DNA from: FEB-25 sp963822175
GTDB taxonomy: Bacteria; Chloroflexota; Anaerolineae; Anaerolineales; UBA4823
Assembly: GCA_963822175.1 (NCBI GenBank)
Contig: CAWGGJ010000008.1
Location: forward strand, 992,001-1,056,000
DNA length: 64,000 nucleotides
Direction: 5' to 3'
The notes under the pieces are model-generated. The model was not told where the DNA came from. It saw only the letters and a program-made list of their open reading frames with translations, and ran no database searches. Shown one piece after another: positions 1 through 7,974 of this stretch (positions are counted from its first letter, which is position 1; every line of letters starts with the position of its first letter). The position numbers and the translations under genes were made by a program.

Positions 1-1646
1 GGGCTGGAAATGGATTTGATCACCGCGGAAAGACGGATTGTATCTCGTGCCATGCCGAGGATTCACCTAGCAATCATTTTCCTGGGCAATGTTCGAATTG
101 CCATAGTCCCAGCCTGGGCTGGGCAAATGCAACATTTAATCATTCAGGATACACTGATTGTAGATCCTGTCACGCAGGGAATGCACCTCCCAACCATTAC
201 AGTGGGCAATGTTCCCAATGTCACTCCATCAGTGGGTGGACGGGAGGAGGGTTTGACCATGCTGGACAAACCAATTGCAACAGCTGCCATGCTGGTGATG
301 CTCCAGCCAACCATTATTCAGGTCAATGTTCGAATTGCCACAGTCCCAGCCTGGGCTGGGCAAATGCAACGTTTAATCACACAGGCTTCACTGATTGTGC
401 ATCATGTCATGCAGCTGATGCTCCACCCAACCATTACAGTGGGCAATGTTCTCAATGCCACTCCACCAATGGGTGGGCGGGAGGAGGGTTTGACCACGCT
501 GGACAAACCAATTGCACCAGCTGCCATGCTGGTGATGCTCCAGCCAACCATTATTCAGGTCAATGTTCGAATTGCCACAGTCCCAGCCTGGGCTGGGCAA
601 ATGCAACGTTTAATCACACAGGCTTCACTGATTGTGCATCATGTCATGCAGCTGATGCTCCACCCAACCATTACAGTGGGCAATGTTCTCAATGCCACTC
701 CACCAATGGCTGGGCAGGAGGAGGGTTTGACCATGCTGGACAAACCAATTGCACCAACTGCCATGCAGGTGATGCTCCAGCCAACCATTACCCTGGTCAA
801 TGTTCAAATTGCCACAATCCCAGCCTGGGTTGGGCGAATGCAACGTTTAATCACACAGGCTTCACTGATTGTGCATCCTGTCATGCAGCTGATGCTCCAC
901 CCAACCATTACAGTGGGCAATGTTCACAATGCCACTCCACCAATGGGTGGGCAGGAGGAGGGTTTGACCATGCTGGACAAACCAATTGCACCAACTGCCA
1001 CGCAGGTGATGCTCCAGCCAACCATTATTCAGGTCAATGCTCTAACTGCCATAATACAAGTGGATGGGCTGGGGCGAGCTTTAACCACAACGGTTATACC
1101 GATTGTACATCCTGTCACTCAGGGGATGCACCGTCTGGGCATTATACTGGTCAATGCTCTAACTGCCATAATACAAGTGGATGGGCCGGAGCGATCTTTA
1201 ATCACAATGGTTATACCGATTGTGCCTCCTGTCACTCAGGGGATGCACCGTCTGGGCATTATCCCGGTCAATGCTCTAACTGCCATAATACAAGTGGATG
1301 GGCTGGGGCGATCTTTAATCATAATGGTTATACCGATTGTGTATCCTGCCACTCAGGAGATGCTCCAGGGAATCACTTTCCTGGACAGTGCTCTACCTGC
1401 CATAATACCAACACCTGGTCAGACGCAAACTTCAGCCATGACGGATTGACCGATTGCATTTCCTGCCACCTTAAAGACAGGCCTGATGAACATGACCAGG
1501 GACAATGCTCAAATTGTCACAATACTGACCATTGGGGCGATAAGGCCCTTGGTTCACCAATCAATGGGATTGTAAACAACTTGAGCTGCTCAACATGCCA
1601 TGGATCAGCTATAGGTACATATAGCTATAAGGATATATTGCAATAA
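1..1646 (+). CDS. Giant multiheme c-type cytochrome (5'-partial)
   Basis: The coding frame begins with the codon at base 3 and stays open to the TAA at 1644-1646, about 548 codons, with the start outside the window. It contains 27 CxxCH haem-attachment motifs, for example CSNCH, CASCH, CSQCH and CTSCH, roughly one every 20 residues. Each haem site is accompanied by a spaced histidine in an F(N/D)H or NHY context, which fits bis-histidine haems. Alternating haem pairs form a 39-40 residue repeat, so the protein is a linear array of c3/c7-like (doubled CxxCH) modules. By family it should be exported and act in the periplasm or outside the cell as an electron wire; its signal peptide is not in view. 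A different frame (10-1449) is also open over the repeats but encodes no CxxCH and is a shadow. The ferredoxin gene starts 1 bp after the stop, indicating an operon. Confidence 0.93.
   Translation, partial: AGNGFDHRGKTDCISCHAEDSPSNHFPGQCSNCHSPSLGWANATFNHSGYTDCRSCHAGNAPPNHYSGQCSQCHSISGWTGGGFDHAGQTNCNSCHAGDAPANHYSGQCSNCHSPSLGWANATFNHTGFTDCASCHAADAPPNHYSGQCSQCHSTNGWAGGGFDHAGQTNCTSCHAGDAPANHYSGQCSNCHSPSLGWANATFNHTGFTDCASCHAADAPPNHYSGQCSQCHSTNGWAGGGFDHAGQTNCTNCHAGDAPANHYPGQCSNCHNPSLGWANATFNHTGFTDCASCHAADAPPNHYSGQCSQCHSTNGWAGGGFDHAGQTNCTNCHAGDAPANHYSGQCSNCHNTSGWAGASFNHNGYTDCTSCHSGDAPSGHYTGQCSNCHNTSGWAGAIFNHNGYTDCASCHSGDAPSGHYPGQCSNCHNTSGWAGAIFNHNGYTDCVSCHSGDAPGNHFPGQCSTCHNTNTWSDANFSHDGLTDCISCHLKDRPDEHDQGQCSNCHNTDHWGDKALGSPINGIVNNLSCSTCHGSAIGTYSYKDILQ
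64..1011 (+). repeat. 237-bp tandem repeat, four units, inside the cytochrome gene
   Basis: Units run 64-300, 301-537, 538-774 and 775-1011. Each encodes 79 residues with four CxxCH motifs. Units two and three differ at only about five positions, all in their last third, so they look recently duplicated or homogenised. The first and fourth units are more diverged. The period is a multiple of three, so gain or loss of a unit keeps the reading frame. Confidence 0.93.
1012..1479 (+). repeat. 117-bp tandem repeat, four units, inside the cytochrome gene
   Basis: The cysteine codon of the CSNCH/CSTCH motif recurs at 1038, 1155, 1272, 1389 and 1506, an exact 117-bp spacing. Units at 1012, 1129 and 1246 are close copies; the one at 1363 is diverged. 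Each unit encodes 39 residues with two CxxCH motifs and is the half-size relative of the upstream 237-bp (117+120) unit. Confidence 0.9.
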
Positions 1647-1647
1647 T

Positions 1648-1905
1648 ATGAGCTTAAAAGATTGGTTAAAAAGTACAAATACAAGACACCAGGTGATTGT
1701 CCAAGGACAAGTGGTACCTGAACCCGCACGTTGTGTTCAATGTGGACTATGCTCTTACCATTGCCCAATTGAGATTAATATTCGGCGGCACGCCTGGTTA
1801 GGTGTACCAATAAAGGACAGCCGTTGTTTGACATGTGGTGAATGCGTGGCTAGGTGTCCAAGAGGAGTCTTGAGGTTCGAACGGTCAAATATATTTGATA
1901 AGTAA
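1648..1905 (+). CDS. Dicluster [4Fe-4S] ferredoxin-type protein
   Basis: 85 residues with two classical CxxCxxCxxxCP motifs: Cys29/32/35/39 and Cys60/63/66/70. The layout resembles the iron-sulfur region of HdrC or GlpC-type electron-transfer subunits rather than a compact bacterial ferredoxin, because about 20 residues separate the clusters. There is no signal peptide or membrane segment, so it is probably cytoplasmic. It starts 1 bp after the cytochrome stop and precedes an FAD oxidoreductase by 137 bp. It probably passes electrons between that enzyme and a membrane partner; the direction of flow cannot be told from sequence. Confidence 0.88.
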   Translation: MSLKDWLKSTNTRHQVIVQGQVVPEPARCVQCGLCSYHCPIEINIRRHAWLGVPIKDSRCLTCGECVARCPRGVLRFERSNIFDK

Positions 1906-1951
1906 ATAAAATGATTACGATTTAGGCACAAATCTCTTTAAGACGAGATGA

Positions 1952-1963
1952 TTAACCGGTTAA
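1952..1963. promoter_or_regulatory. 12-bp perfect palindrome in ferredoxin-oxidoreductase gap
   Basis: TTAACCGGTTAA is its own reverse complement and lies 80 bp before the oxidoreductase start, in the only sizeable gap (1906-2042) of the electron-transfer cluster. It could be a repressor site, but no matching promoter hexamers are convincing and I recognise no regulator motif. Confidence 0.25.
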
Positions 1964-2042
1964 CCCTGATGGATATTGAATCTCCAGAGGATTAAATAAG
2001 CGAAGAACAATATTAGTAATAAACGAAAAGTAAAGTAATATC

Positions 2043-3383
2043 ATGACTAAATATTTGATAATTGGGGCTGGAGCTGCAGGCATATCAGCTAGTGAGGCTA
2101 TTCGTAGCCAGGACCCAATTGGTGAGATAACACTAATATGTGAAGAAATTGCAGGATACTACTCCCGCCCAGGTTTGGCGTATTACCTGACAGGGGAGAT
2201 CACAGAGGCTTCCCTATTCCCATTTAGAGACAATGAATTCAAGCGATTAAATATACAGCAGATTAGGGCACAAGCCAAACAAATTCTTCCGCAGGAGCAT
2301 CGTGTCATTTTGCATAATGGTCAATCTCTGGCATACAATCGTTTATTGATTGCGACTGGTGCACATGCAGCGGAGGTAAAAACCCCTGGCGTTGAGCTTG
2401 AAGGTGTTGTAAAACTGGACAATCTTGACGACGCCCGCCATATCCTCAAATTCGCCCATCGTAGACGTACTGCAATAATTGTCGGTGGCGGTATTACCGC
2501 CTTGGAACTTGTAGAAGGATTCCGTGCCCGTGGGTTGAAAGTCCATTATTTTCTGCGCGGGGATCGTTATTGGTCGAATGTTTTAGATGAGACCGAATCT
2601 CACCTGGTTGAACATCTTCTTAAAGAAGAGGGGGTACAGATCCATTACCAAACTGAACTTGCAGAGATTCTAGGGAAAAAAGGGCAAGTGTGTGGTGTGG
2701 TAACAACTGATGGACGAAAATTTGATTGCGACATTGTTGGAATAGCAATTGGTATACAGCCACGGAAATGGATAGCTGAAACAGGTGGGATCAAAACTGC
2801 TCGTGGTATATCTGTCAATGAATATTTATCAACAAATTGTGAAGATATTTTTGCAGCGGGGGATGTAGCCGAAGTATTTGATCCCACTGTTGGGAAAGCC
2901 ATCCTGGATTCTCTTTGGGCGCCTGCTCGAAAGCAAGGATATACTGCAGGCCTTAATATGTCTGGAAAGAAAATACCATATTATAAGGGTGTACCGTTTA
3001 ATGTTACTCGGCTGGCTGGCCTGACAACGACAATTATTGGTGCGCTGGGCGGCCGTGATGTAGATGCTGATACCATAGGTATTGTCCGCGGTGATAGTGA
3101 AGGGTGGCGCGAGATGCCCGATGCAATTGCTGCTCAATCGAATTTTACTGTTAATCGTTTACGGGTTTTGATGAATGAGAAAAATATTGTCGGGGCACTT
3201 CTGATGGGAGATCAGTCACTGTCAAGAGCTTTACACTATATCATCGTACAGAAAATAGATATCTCGCCAATTCGAGACAGGATGATGCTCTCAGATAAAG
3301 CAATTACAGAGGTGTTGACAGACTTCTGGACAAGGATATCGTTGGCAAGCGAAAGACCTGGGTATGCAGCAATCAAATCGTGA
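2043..3383 (+). CDS. FAD-dependent NAD(P)H oxidoreductase (pyridine nucleotide-disulfide family)
   Basis: 446 residues. The N-terminus carries the FAD dinucleotide-binding motif GAGAAG (residues 8-13). A second Rossmann motif (VGGGITALE, about residues 149-157) would bind NAD(P)H, and a second FAD contact (FAAGDVAE) lies near residue 270. This is the domain order of rubredoxin or ferredoxin reductases and of the NirB N-terminal domain. No redox-active CxxxxC disulfide is present near the first motif, so it is not a classical disulfide reductase. It likely moves electrons between NAD(P)H and the adjacent ferredoxin or membrane protein. Its 3' end overlaps the next gene by 20 bp, implying translational coupling. 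Confidence 0.88.
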   Translation: MTKYLIIGAGAAGISASEAIRSQDPIGEITLICEEIAGYYSRPGLAYYLTGEITEASLFPFRDNEFKRLNIQQIRAQAKQILPQEHRVILHNGQSLAYNRLLIATGAHAAEVKTPGVELEGVVKLDNLDDARHILKFAHRRRTAIIVGGGITALELVEGFRARGLKVHYFLRGDRYWSNVLDETESHLVEHLLKEEGVQIHYQTELAEILGKKGQVCGVVTTDGRKFDCDIVGIAIGIQPRKWIAETGGIKTARGISVNEYLSTNCEDIFAAGDVAEVFDPTVGKAILDSLWAPARKQGYTAGLNMSGKKIPYYKGVPFNVTRLAGLTTTIIGALGGRDVDADTIGIVRGDSEGWREMPDAIAAQSNFTVNRLRVLMNEKNIVGALLMGDQSLSRALHYIIVQKIDISPIRDRMMLSDKAITEVLTDFWTRISLASERPGYAAIKS

Positions 3384-4176
3384 ATTGTGGTTATCTTTTA
3401 TCGTCATAACTGCAATAACTTTAATTTATATATTTGTTGTGATAATGTTAGGGGGTATTCCAGGAGCAAGTGACCTTTTTGGTCATGGAATTGGGATTAT
3501 CGGCTTTATCTTGATGTTAGCCACAGAAACTTTATATACATTACGAAAACGTAGTCGCACAGCCCGGTGGGGAAAAATGTCCACCTGGTTACAATTTCAT
3601 ATTTTTACTGGTTTAGTTGGACCCTATATGGTTTTATTGCACACCTCCTGGAAATTTAATGGTTTAGCAGGGTTGGTTATGCTGCTAACAATTATTATTG
3701 TTGCCAGTGGATTTTTAGGCAGATATATCTATACTTCAGTCCCAAGAAACGTTGATGGCATAGAGATTGAAGCAAACGAATTGGAACAACAAATCCGTTT
3801 TGTTGACAATGAGCTTCAAACATGGCTGTCCTCGCATCCGGATATATATCAAGATTTATCCAGACGAATTTCATCAACAACTGTCAGCAGCGGGGATAAG
3901 CTTGTTTTCGGAAGAGCATTTGAAGAATGGAGCGCCAGGTTGAAATGGTGGAGAGTGAGTAGCCGGATGAATAGACAAGTGCGTGCACAAGCAAAGCAAT
4001 TAAATGAATTATTGAAACGTAAAAGAAATCTTCGCCGACAACTGGCATCGATTGCGTTTACCAGGCGTTTATTGGGATTGTGGCATGCAATTCATATACC
4101 CGTTGGAATGGCATTATTTATCGCTGCATTCATCCATATCATCGCAGCGTTTTATTATGCGACGCTGCTCTATTGA
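3364..4176 (+). CDS. Polytopic membrane protein, possible cytochrome b
   Basis: 270 residues with about five membrane spans: residues ~8-30, ~38-56, ~75-97, ~98-122 and ~238-265. Histidines sit in or beside spans (QFHIF, LLHTSW, WHAIHIPVG, FIHIIAAF), a pattern expected for b-haem ligands. A charged cytoplasmic loop of about 100 residues separates spans four and five. I cannot assign a named family with certainty; ferric-reductase or cytochrome b561-like proteins are the closest match by eye. The 20-bp overlap with the FAD enzyme suggests it is that enzyme's membrane partner and could connect cytoplasmic electron carriers to the multiheme cytochrome. Confidence 0.72.
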   Translation: MQQSNRELWLSFIVITAITLIYIFVVIMLGGIPGASDLFGHGIGIIGFILMLATETLYTLRKRSRTARWGKMSTWLQFHIFTGLVGPYMVLLHTSWKFNGLAGLVMLLTIIIVASGFLGRYIYTSVPRNVDGIEIEANELEQQIRFVDNELQTWLSSHPDIYQDLSRRISSTTVSSGDKLVFGRAFEEWSARLKWWRVSSRMNRQVRAQAKQLNELLKRKRNLRRQLASIAFTRRLLGLWHAIHIPVGMALFIAAFIHIIAAFYYATLLY

Positions 4177-4380
4177 TGTCATCCATCAGATTGGTGAAGT
4201 CAGTTGGATAATATAAAATTTTTCTTTCAATAGAAAAAATTCTATATCGGAGTACATCAGCGTAACTAATATGGTGAATCTACGACTATTAAGATGGAAC
4301 GAAGAAGATGGTATACTTTCAAATCTTTGGAACAAATAAGAATATTTGGTTTCATCAAATTGGAGAAAACCATAGATTTA

Positions 4381-4938
4381 ATGGTAGATGCTTCTTCGGA
4401 AATCGACGGTTTAAATTCGCTTGATCCCCATATCATTACTGCGATTCACAACCGATATTACCCTGATGTTTTTCGATTTGCTCGTTTTCGGGTAAATGAT
4501 GAAGCTGTAGCTGAAGATATCGCTGCAGAAGTGTTTATGCGTCTGCTAGAGGCGGTACACCATAGGCGAGGACCATCGGTAAACCTGCGTGGATGGTTAC
4601 TACGAACAACAGCAAATATCGTCAATGACCATTTTCGTAATATATATTCTCATCCAACGCAAAACCTGGAAGATAGACCTGAGAATTTTCCAGAAAAATT
4701 CCTGATACAGGAGGATCCAGCAATACTAACAGATCAAGAAGAAGAAAGACGGTCTGTACAATTAGCAATGGAAAATTTAACCGATGCGCAGAAACTTGTG
4801 ATTACCCTACGGTTTGGGAATAGATTATCCATCGAAGAAACGGCAGAATTAATGGGAAAAAATACCAATTCGATAAAAGCACTTCAATTTAGAGCATTGA
4901 TTACTTTACGACGATATTTAGGCAGTAACCGAATATGA
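4381..4938 (+). CDS. ECF-type RNA polymerase sigma factor
   Basis: The sigma region 2 core, RFARFRVNDEAVAEDIAAEV, and a region 4 helix-turn-helix (LSIEETAELMGKNTNSIKAL) are both present. Group IV factors lack regions 1 and 3, as here. The frame is open from an ATG at 4294, but the first 29 residues look unlike the family, so I prefer the ATG at 4381. The stop overlaps the next start by 4 bp (ATGA at 4935-4938), which pairs it with a membrane protein that probably serves as its anti-sigma or sensor partner. Confidence 0.88.
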   Translation: MVDASSEIDGLNSLDPHIITAIHNRYYPDVFRFARFRVNDEAVAEDIAAEVFMRLLEAVHHRRGPSVNLRGWLLRTTANIVNDHFRNIYSHPTQNLEDRPENFPEKFLIQEDPAILTDQEEERRSVQLAMENLTDAQKLVITLRFGNRLSIEETAELMGKNTNSIKALQFRALITLRRYLGSNRI

Positions 4939-6233
4939 AAAAAAGACTTATCAATGCTCTAGATATATGCCTTCAATCCATCGATGCTGGAGTTTCGTTG
5001 GAAGAATGCATTATTCGATATCCTGAATTTGCCGATGAATTACGTAACCTTTTACAAACTGCTGAAATATTGAAACGTCTTGACTTGGAACAAATACCTA
5101 TAGATTCAATGAGAGTAAACGAAAGTAAGATATTGTTGCAAGCATCAATTTATAGAAATACAAAAAAACCGGGTCATCTCTCATTGACAAGCTGGATATC
5201 AAAGACTTATCTACAGTTTGTGAATTCACTACGCATAATAAGCCCTTTAACCGGAAAGATAATAATGGCTGTAAGTATTGCTGTTGTGCTGATATTCATT
5301 TCAGGTGGATTAATGATAACATCCGCGAAATCCATCCCAGGAGAAGCATTATACCCAGTAAAACGAGTCGTTGAAGATATTAAGATTTACCTTGCTGCGA
5401 ATGGAGAAATAAGGCACGAGTATGAGGATAGATACAGCAAACAGCGTGTAGAAGAGGTAAATGCGCTTTTTGCCATGGCACGTGAACAGCGAATCAGTTT
5501 TGAAGGCATAGTTTTATCTACTGAAGACACGCAATGGAATGTCAGTGGTATACCAATTGTTATCCAACCGGATACAACGATCATAATTGGAAATGAGCGA
5601 GTTTCATTAATAGGGCCCGGGATGCGGGTGGAAGTAGAAGGACAAACCACAAAACAAGGTCAGGTATTGGCAGATGAAATTCATCTTCGCGAATATGAAT
5701 TTACTGGGTTAGTTGAGAAAATTGATAGTAATGATTGGCAAATCTCTGGATTCAAATTCAATATTCCTTCGTATGTTCACATAGATACAGGAATTCGCGT
5801 TGGTGATGAGGTAACTATTCTAATTCGTTCAGATGATGAAGGTTTATTTGTCTTGGCTATTCAAAAGAATTGGCTTCCTACAGAATCTCCAACAGAAAAT
5901 CTAACCCTGGAAGTAACTCCAACACCCATATTCGAAAGCGCATATGAAGAATATGATACTTATGAATTTATTGGTATAGTAGATGAAATTGATGTTAGTT
6001 ATTGGACAATCAATGGCGTTGTTTATCATGTAAATAGTAATACTGAAATTGAAGGGAATATCAATATTGGAGATACTGTCTCAGGGAAACATAGAATTGA
6101 AAATGATGGTTCATTTGTTGCCATTGAGATTAATCTGAGTGAAAATGATGATCACGAAGGTCAGGAAACTCCTGAAGAAGTTGAAACAGCCGAAAATCCA
6201 GGTAATGAAATAAATACTCCTGATGAGGCCTGA
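4935..6233 (+). CDS. Membrane-anchored DUF5667/DUF5666-like protein, C-terminus frameshifted
   Basis: 432 residues as read. The N-terminal ~100 residues are cytoplasmic and resemble the leading region of Chloroflexota proteins paired with ECF sigma factors. One membrane span follows (~residues 108-130), then the DUF5667 hallmark SIPGEALYPVKRVVEDIK. Outside the membrane are three repeats of a beta-rich DUF5666-like unit (at ~195, ~262 and ~350, each with a W-x-(I/V)-(N/S)-G core). The acidic, Pro/Thr-rich tail stops at TGA 6231-6233, but the +1 frame continues it as PDDTEDSKETPEHNQTPEPT to a TAA at 6310-6312. Dropping one G near 6226-6228 joins the two. It overlaps the sigma gene by 4 bp and may be its membrane partner. 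Confidence 0.8.
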   Translation: MKKRLINALDICLQSIDAGVSLEECIIRYPEFADELRNLLQTAEILKRLDLEQIPIDSMRVNESKILLQASIYRNTKKPGHLSLTSWISKTYLQFVNSLRIISPLTGKIIMAVSIAVVLIFISGGLMITSAKSIPGEALYPVKRVVEDIKIYLAANGEIRHEYEDRYSKQRVEEVNALFAMAREQRISFEGIVLSTEDTQWNVSGIPIVIQPDTTIIIGNERVSLIGPGMRVEVEGQTTKQGQVLADEIHLREYEFTGLVEKIDSNDWQISGFKFNIPSYVHIDTGIRVGDEVTILIRSDDEGLFVLAIQKNWLPTESPTENLTLEVTPTPIFESAYEEYDTYEFIGIVDEIDVSYWTINGVVYHVNSNTEIEGNINIGDTVSGKHRIENDGSFVAIEINLSENDDHEGQETPEEVETAENPGNEINTPDEA

Positions 6234-6312
6234 TGATACTGAAGATAGTAAGGAAACACCAGAACATAATCAGACACCAGAACCAACAGAGAACCACCTG
6301 GATCCAAATTAA
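6229..6312 (+). pseudogene. Out-of-frame C-terminal tail of the DUF5667-like protein
   Basis: In the frame starting at 6229 the DNA encodes a 27-residue continuation with the same Glu/Thr/Pro/Asp composition as the tail before the stop, ending at TAA 6310-6312. The intended protein is therefore probably 28 residues longer. This is one of five single-base frame breaks in the window. Confidence 0.7.
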
Positions 6313-6552
6313 AATGATCTATTCCCATCTGATGAGTTATCTATGATTTACATATAGGCATGGAAGAATTTTTCTCTCTGTTGTCATTGTTTAGCGGGAA
6401 AAATTCACTGTTTTCTACCTAACAAAATAATCGTCATCTTTTTTATATCAGTTACACCCTTTCCAGGTCGAAATAAATGATATATTTTCGATTTATATGG
6501 TTTAAAACCCAGCAATTTTGGATTTACCCGTATAATACAAACAAGACTATCG
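6313..6552. promoter_or_regulatory. Intergenic region with -10-like box before the amidohydrolase
   Basis: A perfect TATAAT lies at 6531-6536, but no acceptable -35 sits 16-18 bp upstream. If used, transcription would begin near 6543 and leave only about 10 nt before the ATG at 6553, giving a nearly leaderless message. Nothing else is recognisable in the gap. Confidence 0.35.
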
Positions 6553-7587
6553 ATGCTACTCAAATCATACCGACCTAAATCAAAATTAGTTACAAAATCA
6601 ACGAATATTACCAAACCACGCTTTTCAGTGATTGATGTCCATAATCACCTGGGAAATGAATTTGGCGGTGGATGGATTCACAGACCTACCAGTGAACTAG
6701 TTGATGTCTTAGACCAGGCTGGTATTACTAAGTATGTAGATCTAGACGGTGGTTGGGGTGAGGAAATCTTGAAGTCTCATCTTGAAAAATTAAAAAACAA
6801 CTATCCGGATCGATTTCAAGTATTTGGGGGAGTGAACTGGGATTTGTGGAATACACTTGGTGATGCTTTTCCCGAGTGGGCTGCAACAAGGTTGAACATC
6901 CAGGCAAAAATGGGAGCACAAGGGTTAAAGATCTGGAAGAATTTTGGGTTACGTGTCCGTGATCATCGGGATCATTTAGTGAAAGTAGATGATCCTCGAT
7001 TGAAACCAATTTGGGAAACAGCTGGAGAGTTAAAGCTACCTGTAATGATCCATGTGGCTGATCCAGTAGCTTTTTTTGATCCTTTGGATGAGGAAAACGA
7101 ACGGTGGGAAGAATTGAATGAAAATCCTGACTGGCAATTCACCAGCCCACCCTATCCACCATTTATGACGATCATGGAAGATTTTGCAAACCTGATCCAG
7201 CAAAATCCGAAAACAATATTTATCGGGGCCCACGTGGGATGCTATGCTGAAAACCTGAAATGGGTAGCTGACCTAATGGGAAAATGTAAAAATTTCTTCA
7301 TCGATATCAGTGCGAGAATTGGAGAATTAGGGAGGCAGCCATACTCCACAAAGCAATTTTTCATTGATCATTCTGATCGGATTATGTTCGGTTCCGATTT
7401 TGGACCAGATTTGGACGCGTATAGATTATCATATCGCTTTTTAGAGACAGCTGATGAATATTTTAATTACAACACTTCGGAGATACCCCAACAAGGAAGA
7501 TGGTATATTTATGGGATAAACCTTCCCGACGAAATACTCAAAGCCGTATATTATGACAATGCAAACCGTGTGTTGCTTAATGGTTAG
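6553..7587 (+). CDS. Amidohydrolase-family (Amidohydro_2) TIM-barrel hydrolase
   Basis: 344 residues. The metal-binding DVHNHLG motif opens the barrel (residues ~29-35), MIHVAD and GAHVG supply further histidines, and FGSDFGPD near residue 280 gives the catalytic Asp. This is the Amidohydro_2 family, whose members hydrolyse or decarboxylate aromatic and cyclic acids; the substrate cannot be read from sequence. It stands alone between the sigma-factor pair and a sensor gene, with its own -10-like box upstream. Confidence 0.83.
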   Translation: MLLKSYRPKSKLVTKSTNITKPRFSVIDVHNHLGNEFGGGWIHRPTSELVDVLDQAGITKYVDLDGGWGEEILKSHLEKLKNNYPDRFQVFGGVNWDLWNTLGDAFPEWAATRLNIQAKMGAQGLKIWKNFGLRVRDHRDHLVKVDDPRLKPIWETAGELKLPVMIHVADPVAFFDPLDEENERWEELNENPDWQFTSPPYPPFMTIMEDFANLIQQNPKTIFIGAHVGCYAENLKWVADLMGKCKNFFIDISARIGELGRQPYSTKQFFIDHSDRIMFGSDFGPDLDAYRLSYRFLETADEYFNYNTSEIPQQGRWYIYGINLPDEILKAVYYDNANRVLLNG

Positions 7588-7974
7588 TTGGATTGAAAAG
7601 CGTAATTGATGCAAAATAGATATTATTGCGGATGACCTTATCGATCATATCCAGAAATGGGGGAATATCTATGAGAGATTTGGGTAAACTCATACTTCGG
7701 TGATAAACCAGTTGTGGATACAATCATCTAGATCGCTAGGTATACCCTAACAAATTTGTTATATAATTTTATGTAATTAATCCAGTGATGATAACGTTTA
7801 CAAAGAAGATACAGATGATGCTTAATCATTATAATTAATGTCATGATGAATTGATCATCATTGCTTTTATTCATAGATTGCTTTCAATTCTGTAAAGAGA
7901 TATTACAAAAGGTTCAGGTTTGTAAGGTATCATCTGTGATAATATCTGACCGTCAATAAACAGAGGACTTAGCA
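7588..7974. other. 387-bp intergenic region, no gene seen
   Basis: AT-rich, with stops in all frames. A 25-codon open stretch (7610-7687) with coding-like composition is too short to call. GAGG at 7963-7966 is the ribosome-binding site of the next gene. No tRNA, terminator or riboswitch could be recognised. Confidence 0.6.

Noticed and set aside
10..1449. Long open frame of 479 codons, and matching minus-strand frames at 388-606 and 625-843
   Set aside because: They are by-products of the repeat period. The frame at base 3 carries 27 CxxCH motifs and continues to 1646; the others have no recognisable domain.
64..1479. Regular repeats as a possible CRISPR array
   Set aside because: The units are 117-237 bp, abut directly without unique spacers, and encode cytochrome modules.
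1871..1882. GGTTCGAAC resembling a tRNA T-loop
   Set aside because: It lies inside the ferredoxin coding sequence and no cloverleaf can be drawn around it.
4215..4245. AT-only hairpin after the membrane cytochrome gene as a terminator
   Set aside because: The arms hold almost no G-C pairs and need a bulge, so stability would be too low.
7610..7687. 25-codon open stretch with coding-like composition after the amidohydrolase gene
   Set aside because: Too short, without start codon context or family match; may be chance or a tiny remnant.
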